A stretch of DNA of 64,000 nt from Stenogyne calaminthoides. Lineage: Eukaryota > Streptophyta > Magnoliopsida > Lamiales > Lamiaceae. Below are positions 11,689-23,025 of the stretch, in pieces. The position numbers and the translations under genes are program-made. The number at the start of each line of letters is the position of its first letter. Positions within the stretch are counted from its first letter, which is position 1. The notes below the pieces were generated by a model. That model had not been told where the DNA came from. It ran no database searches and saw nothing but the letters and a program-made list of their open reading frames with translations. The stretch covers positions 3,072,478 through 3,136,477 of the forward strand of contig JBBCBC010000030.1 in NCBI GenBank assembly GCA_037126765.1. The letters are read 5' to 3'.

Positions 11689-13693
11689 GTTCAACAAATG
11701 CAAATATTATTAAAAATTGATAGGGTCATAAGTCACAACCCTTCTTCACTACAAAATATTTGCAAGCATGACCACCGGGCCCATTACAATATTATCAATC
11801 TAGAATCAAGAGTGCCTATTCAAACTCAATTTTCTTCTCTAAACTTTCAACTTTGAACTCAAAATTAGATTTTTGCTGCCTTAATAATTCATTTAAGTGA
11901 ATGCAATTTCTCAAAATAAAAAACATAATTCTCTATCCTCCACATACAACAGAAGAATTGAAGAATGTACATTCATAAAATATAACCCAGAATTCATTAC
12001 AGCTAAAGCATGGAAATTGCACTACTCCACAATGACAAATTCCAGAAATTAGGGTTTATTTAGAAGCCTTTAGTACTTAATTAAACATACCTAGCATCCC
12101 ATGAATATCAAAGCAGAAATCATAGTGCGTTGCTCTTCTTCTTGTTTCGCCGGTGCCCCCTATTAAATAGGCTCTGTTTTTCTTTCTAGAAAATCGTCTC
12201 CAATCGCTCCAAAAAATTTCACACTCTTAATTGTGGCATGTCGAGAGATTGCGGTAATTTGAAGAGAAGGAAGAAGGTGGGTTTTTCGCACATGCGATTT
12301 TTTTGTTTCCGCACACCCAATCGCTCCTTCAATGTTTTTCTCCCAAAAAATGAATTTTCACAAATCTCCCAAAGACTGTTTACAATCTGGAAGCAATCGT
12401 CTACAATCTGGAAGCAATCATTTTGAGAATATTTTCTGACATTGTTGCAGAGGGGTGGGGAGGCGTGTGGAGGCGGGTGGGGAGGGGAGCGGTCGTCTGG
12501 GGGGGGGGTGGCAGAGGGTGGGTAATGTTTTGAAGAGGGGGTGGTATATTTTGCATATTTTTTACTTATTAATAATGTTAAGTTTTAATAAGGGTAATTA
12601 TGTCTCAAATTGTAGTTATTTGTGTTTGAAAACAGCAAAATTGAGCGAGTAGCTATGTCAAAAAAGTCAATGTAGCTCAATGTCAAAACCCAAAAAAAAA
12701 ATTCATGAGTTCGGATCATCAGTGAATTTATTTATTAAAGAAGAGATTTGGTTTTTATAAATTAATTTTGACGGAAAGTCATTCCACTTATTATATAAAA
12801 CATAGGAAATAATAACCCTGCACAAATCTATATTGAGTTAGTAGGGTAGGTAAAAGTGTCTCCCACCACATGTGACTTGCCTTGTCTGGTAAATTATTTC
12901 TTTCCGTGTGATTTGTTAAACTAATATTACAATGTAAGACCAAGTTTATTCAGTAGTCAACCCCGAATAGAGTTTTTTTATTCCTTGTATAAAGAACTAA
13001 TGTAGGTAAATAATAATTTCGGATTTTCATATTGTAGCATGCCCTTCTATAATTCTATTGCGAAAAATTGTTTGAGATTATGTTGCGAAATATTTTCAAT
13101 GTGACAGATAAATTAAGTGAGATCTTTTTAAATGAAAAGTTATAGGAGTACGATTCTTTTTACTGTTTTAAAATGTAACATTTTTTTTACTATAATGCAT
13201 GTATTACGTATAAAAAATATTAGCATTATTTTCTTCGTCGCAACAAATAGGTTTCACTTGTATTGGATTTTCAGTTCCTTTTCTTTTATTTCATGACAAA
13301 TAATTGCTACAGGGACCTATTTTGGGCTAAACATTGAATATAACGGTAACAATAAATAATATTCAATGCGTCATCTGCAAATAGCAGATTTTGATGACAC
13401 TAGAATGACAGAAATATATATATATGCAATACTAGCCGCAGCCAGAACTCCTGGACCAAGTGCTGCATGAAGCGTCAGGACGAACTCTGGAGAACCTGAC
13501 ACCAACTCCTTTGCGATTTAAACTATTATAACCACGCTTCTTGTTCATATCCACGCTTTCATCTTTCAAGTGCAAACGTTTATAAATTAAATCATTCTTA
13601 CATAAAAAGTATGAAGAATTTAATTATTAATGAGAGATTGATTTTGACATGAAATTGTTATGAACTTACTTGATTGATGATCATGTGTAGCCG

Positions 13694-14855
13694 GGGAGCG
13701 GATCCCGTGCAGTACTGCACGATGCTGTGCATTCCAAACGGCACCGTTTCTGTACATATTAAATTAATGTGATATTTAAGTATATTTAAGTATATTTTAA
13801 AATACAACTATCATATTATGCGTAAGATTTTTTGTAACACTATCTAGTATGTAATGAATTTTATCGTGTGTGATGGAGTTTCAATTAATAATGAGTCACT
13901 CTCCAGTGCACCCAATTGAATTCAATTTTAATTTGAATGAAGTATGCACTCTAAACCCTAACCCTTAAACAATAAACCCTAAATCATATATGAACCATTC
14001 GGGCAGGGTGAACCATGAACCACTTGGGCCGAGTGAACCATGAACCACTCGTGTCGGGTTTGGGTCCGGTCAAAAAAAAAAAAACCTAAAACTGAAATTA
14101 AAGTTAAAAGAAAAATAAAATTGAAAAGAAAAAAAATAAAACGGAAAAAAAAAGAACTCTTAAAATTAAATTGCACCAAATCAAATGGTGCACAAGAGAA
14201 TTTATCATTAATAAATTAATTAATCAATTTAGAAATATTGATTAATTATATTTTATTTTAAAAATTAGATTATCTCCTATTTAAATTAATTAGGTTAAGT
14301 CTTGTATATTTAAATGTGACATACACTCATAGTGCATTTTAGAACCGTGCAACTTATTATATTGTGAGATGCAATTATTTATATTAAAACGTGTAACTAT
14401 TTTCCATATTAATAACAGACTGTTAAAAGATAAAAAAATTGCATATTTTAATATAATAAATTACATGGATTTTAAAATCTTTATTCGAATCTTTTGCAGA
14501 CTTGAATCTGCGTAAAGACTCACTCAATTAATTCATACCCAAACACAATTAATTAATACCCAAACACAATATATATACATGAAATACTGTTTCACATACC
14601 ACAATAATTATATTATTATTTTTAACAAAATAAATTACTACATTATTGTATGTATATTTTAATATTTTAAAAATGCACAATACCAACGCAGCAATTGTTG
14701 ACTTATTAATATTAACTAATCTCACTTAGTAATACCAACGCATTTATATGTATATCTCACCTCAATAAAACTAAACTCACCTCAATTTAAAATACACAGA
14801 AACGGTGCCGTTTGACATGCACAGGAGCTTGCAGTACTGCACAGGATCCGTTTCC
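13694..14855. mobile_element. Mutator-like non-autonomous element, 1,162 bp
   Basis: It is flanked by a perfect 9-bp target duplication, GTGTAGCCG, at 13685-13693 and 14856-14864, the size expected for Mutator-like elements. The terminal inverted repeats start GGGAGCGGATCC on the left and GGAAACGGATCC on the right. They share GTGCAGTACTGCA and AAACGGCACCGTTTCTG over about 65 bp. No transposase is encoded. The element sits in the first exon of the small secreted-peptide-like gene and carries a smaller MITE inside. Confidence 0.85.
13898..14201. mobile_element. GTGCACC-terminus MITE nested in the MULE
   Basis: The ends ACTCTCCAGTGCACC and GGTGCACAAGAGAATT are inverted repeats. The interior has GAACCATGAACCACT-type short repeats and a poly-A/T stretch. 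It is the same family as 25930-26275, in the opposite orientation. The plausible-looking minus frame at 13979-14179 is only the T-rich interior. Confidence 0.6.
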
Positions 14856-14964
14856 GTGTAGCCGCTGCCTTAGAGAAGATGACGTAACCAATTAGAAGAC
14901 AAAAAAGAAAAACCAACCGTTTAGAAGAAGCCATTATATTATTTAACTATACCTATATAAGGTA

Positions 14965-14972
14965 TATTTATA
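14965..14972 (-). promoter_or_regulatory. TATA box of the secreted-peptide-like gene
   Basis: TATAAATA on the minus strand, about 31 bp before the ATG at 14934. The spacing implies a very short leader or a second start upstream. Confidence 0.35.
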
Positions 14973-15227
14973 GGAAAATAACATTAAAGTTAATTAGTAA
15001 TATTAAGATTTATAGCTACATTTTCATCGTCGAAAATAAGATAAGGTCAATTTCTTCTACCTACTACAATCTTGTACCGACGCCGAAAGCACTCATTTAA
15101 TATCGCACCGACATCTCCAACCACAAACCCAAATTTTGACCTAGTTATTTCACAATTTTGGTCAATATCGTATTAACCATTAAATTTACACCTTTGACAA
15201 AGGGCAAAATTTTATTTTAGTCATTTT

Positions 15228-15279
<52 letters not shown>

Positions 15280-16398
15280 AGAACCCAGTTTTAGAACTTC
15301 ATTATACTATAGTTTTTTGCATTTTAAAATTTATATATTACTCTTACTAACTTTTACCAAGGACAAGTTAGCATAAAGGCATAGACGTTGAGAAAAAAAA
15401 AAAAAGAGAGACGTACATTATTAATTTTAAAAAATAGTGAAGAATATTATTTTATCAAAAAAAAAAATGAAGATGTTTTTATTAATGACTTACAATTCTA
15501 ATATTTTAATTTACTATTCTGTCATTGTACGATTAGAAGGTTTTTTAGTGGGCCTTAAAATAAAGGCAACAAAAGCCCATTATTGATCTATCCATCCCAA
15601 CCAATTCGTTTATCTGGTCACACCGAATATTTTATGATTGATCAGGAATTTGTCGATATGCTCGAATTGGTATAAAAATTAATATCAGACGGATCACGGA
15701 TTAGGATACGGATAGTTGACTCGGTTTGGAATCGAATTGAGATCACATAATAATATACCGTATTCGAATTCAAAATATTTTATCGATATTATCCGGATAG
15801 TAAATCCGAATATCCGGATTTTTTATTATTTTTTAATTTTTTTTTATCGGGCAAAGTTAGTTGTTAGTAGTTAGTAGTTACACCAAGACCCAAAATCTTC
15901 CTAAATCACCAATCCACCTTATAACTCCTATAACTCCAAATTCATTCTCAAAGCGGAATCGGTGTTGTTTTTCCATTATTGAGGTGCAAATTTATTAAGC
16001 CCAGTTTATATTTTATATTAATATATATATATATATATAATAATATAATATTGTACTTAATATTTATGTAAGTTGTTGTCTTTGGTTATTTGATTCTGAA
16101 TGATATAACTTTTAGTTTCATATTATTGTTTTAGATATAATTTTTATAATTTAAATTAGAACTTTATGAAATATTGCATAGGAAGTTTTTTTTATGTGTT
16201 TCAATCACATTTTGATGATGATGTTTGAAATATATTATCCAGATTATAGTTTTGAATTAGGATTGGCCGATATCCGTCCGTATCCATATGCGAATATTCG
16301 AATTCGTATCCGAATCCGACTCCAAATTTGGTGGAAAAAAATATGGTTTGATCGATATAAAATATTTATCGTTTTCCGTATTTTATTTAGTGTTTTTA
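14973..16398. other. Intergenic, AT-rich, no gene
   Basis: Contains the (TA)n tract listed separately and, around 15650-15830 and 16260-16390, sequence rich in GGATAC/TATCCG words that may be a decayed inverted-repeat element. No coding region is supported. Confidence 0.4.
15231..15275. repeat. (TA)n microsatellite
   Basis: An unbroken run of about 22 TA dinucleotides. Confidence 0.95.
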
Positions 16399-17130
16399 GG
16401 GTCCGGTTATTAACTCCCCATAATTAGTAATATGATACCCACATTTTCTACCAAATATACCCCTCTCCCTCTCTCTCTCTTCTTCCCAACATTAAACAGA
16501 GCCTCTTTTCTGCTCTGCCACAACAGCCGCCTGCTGCACACCACAGCCGCCACCGTCCGTCTACCATTTTCTCTATCTTAATCGTTTATTTTGTTTCCAC
16601 AACTACTATTATTTCATAGTTCGAATGAAAATTAAAAAAAAAAAAAACTACCACCCTTTTCAGTCTATCAAGCAAAAACCCACCCATTATTTTGCAAAAA
16701 AATATCCATACTTGAAATATTTGGTTCGTCAATGGCCAAAAAAAAAAAAAGCAACAAAACCTGAAATTTGGACATGAGAAAATGAAAGGGGGAGGGAGAA
16801 GAGGTGCGTACATGAAATCTGGATGGAGAGAGATTGTTGAAGGGGCAGAGGTGTTCATGAAACTGGGTGGAGGGAGATTTGGGGGAGAGGGCAGGTGGCA
16901 GTTATGGTTTGGGCGTGAGAAAAATGGGGGAGATGGTGGGGGTGGGAAGCAGTGGATGGCGGCGTTTAGGAAATTAGGGCGGTGGCCGGCTGCTGATTGA
17001 AGAAGTAGGGGAGCCGGAAAAAATGGGATGGTGAAGTTGGGAAGATTGCGTTTCTAAAGAGGGCATAATAGACAATGTATGTTTTGAATATGTGTATTTA
17101 CTAATGTTGGGGGTGTTAATAACCGGACCC
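16399..17130. mobile_element. MULE-like element with GGGTCCGG termini, copy 1
   Basis: The left end GGGTCCGGTTATTAACTCCC is answered by the right end TGTTAATAACCGGACCC, and both ends match the element at 24106-24739. The interior differs completely from that copy. It is locally GC- and G-rich (16780-16990) and includes CT-rich and GCCGCC-rich stretches, which looks like captured host DNA. No clear target duplication can be read (GTGTTTTTA left, CCCATTTTA right). Confidence 0.6.
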
Positions 17131-17311
17131 CCCATTTTAGTATAAGCCCAATTCGCAACCGCCTCATATAAACCCCGGCCCATCCTTCCCTCCCCTATTT
17201 TGATTCAGCCCATTTCTTTTAATGCGGCCAGTACTGTTCGCCCCTCTCAAATCCTAGTTCATGGACAAATTTTTTTAGTTCTATATTACGATCCGTCTTA
17301 TATAAGAATAT

Positions 17312-17710
17312 GGGGTGTGTTTGCAAAAAATTATAAGTGATTATAGTCATTTAAAATTGTGTGTAAAAGCAATTTAGAGTGTTTTATTTCTCATTTAGTA
17401 GTTTAAATAAGATGTCATATGTTATAAGCTAAAAGTTTTAAAGAGGGTTTTTTTTAGTAGCTTATTAAAGTGTGTTTTGAAACCCAAATGCTATGGTGAA
17501 GCACTTATTTTTTAAGTTGGTGAGACTCAATTTTTTTGAAAAATAAGTGTTTTTCAAGTGCAAGTTGTGGTTTAAAACATCACCTTAGTCTTTTTTAAAA
17601 ACTTGTAACTTTTTTTGCAAATACTAACTTTTCTTTAAATTTTTTTACAAACATTATCAACTTTTACTATTAATCACTTCTTTAAAATTATAAGTTTTTG
17701 CAAACACCCC
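17312..17710. mobile_element. MITE, GGGGTGTGTTTGCAAAAA termini
   Basis: The left end GGGGTGTGTTTGCAAAAA and right end TTTTTGCAAACACCCC are inverted repeats. The arms extend into an ATTATAAGTGATTA / TAATCACTT pairing, so the whole 399 bp could fold back. The superfamily is uncertain (hAT- or PIF-like). It lies just 3' of RLK gene B. Confidence 0.65.
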
Positions 17711-17924
17711 TATATCGTTTAAATAGAGATCTCAAAATTTAGGAAAGTGCATCCTTGAATATAGTGGAAATTATGAGAATTGTAATAACAAGCAAGTGGC
17801 CATTGGTGGGTTGTTTCAAAATCTCCCCGGAGTTTGTTAGTTTGAAGTGTTGTTATTATGATCAAAGCTTTTTACTACAATTTATTTGAGACTTTCAGCA
17901 ATTAATTAAACACAGTAAAACTGA

Positions 17925-20900
17925 TCAGACATGCCGATTTCTTCTGCGTGCTGCCCCCGATTCACGGTTTGATAAGTTGGAGTTGATCTTGCTTATCCGA
18001 ACAAGGACATCTTTCATATTAGGCCTCTCCTTTGCCAAATCTGCGGTGCATTCTAGAGCTAGTTCGATAGTTGATGTCAAACACCTTTCATGTCTCGTTG
18101 TAATAATTTCATCATCCATGTTCATTAGTAGCTGGTGATCGACAATCTGCATTACTGAATTTGGGAATGATTCGGACACCCATTTCCTCATCGTTAACTC
18201 GTCTGAAAACATATCCTCTGTTGGCTTTCTTCTTGTAAATACTTCCATCAACAAAATCCCGTAGCTATACACATCCACCATCGTCGATACTAGTCCTTCC
18301 GACCCATACTCTGCAATATTGGTGAATAAATATTATTAGGAAAATAGGTTTAAAGTCGCGTAACTTTGTTTATTTTCAATCCTATTGAATTTCATGAATT
18401 GAAGATAGTTCTGTAACTCCCAATTTTCTACCAGTAACCAACTATAAGAGGTGAAACATCTTTTTAACTAATCAGACTCTGCCATGTCAGAGTCAATTGA
18501 ATGTTTTACCTCCTACAAAGGGCAACGGGACCTAAATGTCAAAAAATTTAAAGTTGCATAAAAACTAAAAATAGCATGCAATTGTTTTAGAAATAGTTTT
18601 TTTACCTGGTGCAATGTATCCAATGGTACCCAAAGTTTTGGTCTGTTGCATCCTCTGTTCTTGCGTCAAGAGCTTGGCAATGCCAAAGTCGCCTACGTGT
18701 GCAACCATATCTTCGTCAAGAAGTACATTGTTAGGCTTCAAGTCTCAATGGACAATGGGTGACATATAACCTTCATGTAAATACTCTATCGCGGAAGCAA
18801 CGTCTACCATTATCCCAAATCTCTGTACAATATTTAAGGAACAATTGGCAGCATAAAGCCAGTTCTCAAGGTTACCATTAGGCATATACGCCATCACCAA
18901 GGCCTTAAACTCAAGGTTTGAGCAAGACGTAATGATCTTAACAAGATTTCTATGGCGTACGCTATGCATTACTTGACACTCCTTATCGAAGCTCTTCATC
19001 GCGCCTTGCACATCTAAATCGAAAACCTTAACAGCAGCAACCAAATCTTCGGAAAAAATCCCCTTATATACCGAGCCAGAGCCACCTCTGCCAATCAATT
19101 TTTCTCCATCAAAGTTGCTCGTGGCACAAACAATTTCACGATACTAGATCCTCTCATGCATGAGTCTTTGAGGCAACTCAAATAGAGACACCGGAAACAT
19201 CTTTCTACCACGCCTTCTTAGAACAAAGATGAGAACAACGGCGGCAAAAACTACAACCGAAGCTATAGGTGCTAGTATATACTTTAAATATTTCTTCTTT
19301 CTCGAAGATTTTGGCATACTCCTCTTGCATTCCGCAACTTCAAACCAAGTTGCTCCACACAAACCTGCATTACCTACCAAAAAATCGGCTGTAAAGTTGG
19401 CAAAAGGCCCTTCATCTGGAATTTCGCCGCTTAGCTGGTTAAAGGAGACATTGAAGTAGTCAAGAAGCGAAAGCGTCTCCAAACTTTTCGGAATCGGACC
19501 AGAGAGATTGTTGCTGGACAAGTCCAAGTGTTGCAAATTCTCCAAATCGGCAAAAGATTGAAATATGGATCCATTGAAATTGTTATTCGACAACGACAAG
19601 TATGTTATCCTCTGAAGCTGCGAAATATTTGTCGGAATTTCGCCAGAAAGCATATTTCCAGAGACATCCAACCCCACCAGGCCTTCAAGTTGCCAATTTC
19701 TCCAGACAGAGTACCATAAAAGAAATTGTTTGACAAGTCCATCTTTTCAACTTTCTCCATAAACCATAAAGCTGATGGAACATTAGAATTGAACAAATTT
19801 TTCGCAAAATTGATTTCCCTCAACATAGGAAGGCTTCCTAAACACCTCGGTACCTGCCCTGATAATTTATTTTCCGATAAATCGAAAAAAGCCAGAGTAT
19901 TCAAGTTACACAGTCAGCGGGGATTGAACCTACGAACTTATTTCCTCTAATAACCAAATTCTGAATATTCTTAAAATTTCCAAATGTGGCAGGAATTACA
20001 CCACTTAATTCATTTTCTCCAAGACCCAACCACAACAACTTGCTCAAGTTCCCTATCTGATCAGGAATCGGGCTTAAAATCGAGCAATTATGCGCTTGAA
20101 ATATTTCAAGAGACGAGGACACATTGCCCGATCCTAAGGCTTCCGGAGGACTCCAGTCATGGGGTTCGACGTAATTCTTATCACGAGAAGAAAATTGCAA
20201 GTTGTCAACGGAGAAACGAAGTCCTGCTCTGGCTTGGATATATTATTTCTGAAGTGATTTTCCGCCAAGTTAATTAATTGAAGTTGCCGCAAGTTTCCAA
20301 GATTCGTTGGCACGTATCCCGTGAACGAGTTGGTAGCAATGTCGAGGCGTGTTAGCCTCGACAGATTTGAAAAGGAAACAGGGAACTCGCCGTGGAAATG
20401 GTTGACAGAAAGGTACAACTCTTGGAGGTTCGGAAGAGTCTCATCTATAGAGAATGGAAGCTTGCAGTGTAAGTTGTTGAATTGTACGCTAAGTATTCGC
20501 ATACTGGACAGATTGAATATAGACTCCTGTACTTCGCCGTTTAGGTTGTTGAGGCCGAGGCTCAGCATGTATAATTTGGACAGGTGCTTGATTTCCGAAG
20601 GGACCGTCCCGTGGAAATTGTTTGTGGAAATGTCGAAGACCTCCAGATTCGACAGGTTGCCGATTGAGGGAGGGATGGTGCTTGTAAAGTTGTTAAGGGC
20701 TAGACCAATGGCGCGAATTGCGGATAAGTTCCAAATTGCGGGTGGGATGTTTCCGGTGAGTTTGTCATTGGCAAGAGATAGGACTTGGAGAAAATGACAG
20801 CGGGAAATGGTGGGAGGGATTTCTCCTTTGTATTGGTTTTTGAAGAAGAGTAACTATCAGTTGGGATGGTGCCAGAAATTTGGTTATCTCCCACGTCTAT

Positions 20901-22396
20901 AATAATCAGAGATGATATGTTGAAGATTTTTGGAGGTAATTCTCCTGAAAGTGATATAACATTCGGTTATGTGATAATATCCAAGACTGAGAAACTCAAC
21001 CATCACTAAACTGTTTCTCAGGAAAGAATTAAATTTAACGTACATGCAAAGCTAAATCAATAAACTACCATCCTGAAGCATTGTCCTTAATTTTTAAATA
21101 TCGCAATGTTAGGAAAATTAATTGGCCTGAAGCCTCAAATTTCGAGCTAAATTTCACGGAGTAGCACTTGCATGCGGTTCAACAAACAGTTAATATTGTT
21201 CAGTTAAAACAACTAATATTATCCAATGAAAAACAACTAATACAGTTAAATGAAAACAACTAATACAGACTAATATAGTTTAATGAAAGAAACTAATACT
21301 GTATAGTGGATGTAACTAATACTATTCAGTAAAAATAACTATTTGGGCCATCTGGTTATTTGATCGTCAAATTATTGTCGAATCGCCATTTCTTATCACA
21401 CTCTCATCCATATCTTAACATAATTAATGAAAACATAGAAAATAAATTCTAAAAAATATTTAACAATAATAAAACTCTAAAATTAACTTAAAATCTAAAT
21501 GTTCCAAATAAAAATAGTCATATAAGTATAAAATGATAGTTATATTTTTTTTTCCTGAAAGCGATAGTTAAATATTTAAAATTAGAAAATATAATTTTTA
21601 AAAAATGTTTAATATATGATTAAAAATTCCTAAACCTATTATAAAATCTGAAAAATATTAAATTATGATATCAAATGTAAAGTAATTAAAAACCGACTTT
21701 CAAGAAGAAAAAAAGAAATAGAATACTAAAAATCATATATTGTCAAATTATCGTATAGGTCAGATGATGGAATTTAACATACCTATGAGTTGATTTCTCT
21801 CTAAATATAGTTCCTGAAGCTGCGACAAGTTTCCAAACCACGGCGGCAGGACACCAGTGAGATTGTTATAAGACACAGAAAACACTTTGAGTTGGACACA
21901 TGCAGATAGGCTTTGTGGAATATCCCCACTTAAATAATTATCCGCAAGGCTTAAAATTTGCAACTTTGTTAACAAACCAAGTGTGTCAGGAATACGGCCG
22001 TTGAGCTGATTGAGCGCCGTGTCTAAATAACGTAGGCGTCTCAAGTTGCCGATTTCAGCTGGAATTCGGCCGTAGATGCTGATGTTTCTCATGGATAAGT
22101 ATCTCAGGAATGAGAGGTTTCCGATTTCTCTGCCTATGCTTCCTCGTATGCGCATATTGGATAGTTGCAAGACGGACGGTTACTCTTGCGTGCCTGCGGC
22201 TACAAGTGACGCCAATCCAGTTACAGAAAGAGGTTTCATGTGACCAGTTTGTGAACATGTCGGAATCCAGTTGGTTTTTTAGAGCGAGAAGAGAGGATTC
22301 GTCGATAAAGGATCTATTTATCGATGCAGCCAAGCAAACACCTTTAAGGTAAAGTACAACTCCCACAAGCATCATGATTGAAGCTTTTTTTGCCAT
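17925..22396 (-). pseudogene. LRR receptor kinase gene B, non-RD type, broken
   Basis: The ATG at 22396 opens a signal peptide (MAKKASIMMLVGVVLYLKGV) and an LRR N-terminal cap with CNWIGVTC. Exon 1 ends at 21783, exon 2 runs 20944-18606 and exon 3 18310-17925, with GT-AG introns of about 838 and 295 bp at the same positions as in gene A. Exon 2 carries many LRRs, a transmembrane segment near 19210-19280 and a kinase with GRGGSGSVYKG, VAAVKVF and HVGDFGIAKLL. Breaks: a frameshift near 22175 in exon 1, frame changes near 20830, 20160, 19900 and 19650, a stop at about 19146 just before the kinase, and a stop replacing Cys in the HCDLKP catalytic-loop motif at about 18747. It was once a plasma-membrane pattern-recognition-type receptor and is no longer able to make a full protein. 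Confidence 0.85.
21180..21345. repeat. Degenerate AACTAATAC repeat in intron 1 of gene B
   Basis: About six loose copies of a 25-30-bp phrase built from AACAACTAATAC and AGTTAAATGAAA. Confidence 0.5.
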
Positions 22397-23025
22397 TTTT
22401 TTGTATGGAGTTGTTTGAGAATTATGCATGAATGTAGATGGTGTGTGAATCTTGAGTTTTGTTTGGAAATTGGGTTGACTTGAAGCCTATCTTGATTGCA
22501 CAATGAATTATTCTTGTTTGGTCAAGTTGAAAACCATTATTGGTAATTAAAGCAATAGCTAATATATATTCTCACGCACAACACAAGACATATATAGTTT
22601 ATATAATTATTAATTATGTACAAGAATTTAAATTTTAGTAAATTATTCATTGTCATTACAGATTTTGTCAATTATTGTAGATAAATACATATCATGTTCT
22701 CATTATAATTAAAAAAATTATATACAATGAAGAGATATGCTTACTACGTATTTTTAAATGAGGAAAAGGGCTAATTAATTATTTCAGAGTTTTGAGATAG
22801 GGGCTATGAGCTCAATTATATTTTAGGGTACTGATCAACTTAGTTAGTTCAATAATGCATAGATAATTAAGTTGACCTGCACTTAGCGTTTAATAATAAT
22901 GCATAGTTAAATAGGGAAGTGAGCACAAGTTTTAAATTGGTTATTCTAATGGCTGCATATGTAATTTGACCTGACCTTTTCACTTTGGTAAAATAAAAAT
23001 ATAATTGTTCATATATATATATGAA

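Larger units (their letters stand above)
10619..13431. other. Repeat-rich intergenic DNA without a supported gene
   Basis: Apart from the repeats listed separately, this contains a G-rich tract (about 12450-12545, runs of up to ten G) and AT-rich DNA. The CAGGGGCGGACACAGAATTT motif at about 11058 looks like one end of a hAT-type element, but I found no matching opposite end. Confidence 0.4.
13432..14934 (-). pseudogene. Small secreted-peptide-like gene split by a MULE
   Basis: With the element at 13694-14855 and one 9-bp duplicate left out, exon 1 starts at 14934. It reads MASSKRLVFLFCLLIGYVIF then SKAAATHDHQ, a clear signal peptide with a cleavage-like SKAA site. It ends at 13670 before GTAAGT. 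Exon 2 (13596-13432), after the acceptor TTTATGTAAG, reads DLIYKRLHLKDESVDMNKKR then GYNSLNRKGVGVRFSRVRPD and ends ASCSTWSRSSGCG, stop. The product would be about 85 residues with a dibasic KKR site and two C-terminal cysteines, like precursors of secreted signalling peptides. A TATAAATA lies at 14965-14972. The predicted splice leaves exon 1 in phase 1 while exon 2 reads in phase 0, so either the join is wrong or the copy has drifted. I do not recognise the peptide family. Confidence 0.45.

Noticed and set aside
20321..20797. 158-codon plus-strand frame
   Set aside because: It is antisense to the LRR region of gene B; LRR codon patterns leave open antisense frames here and also in genes A and D.
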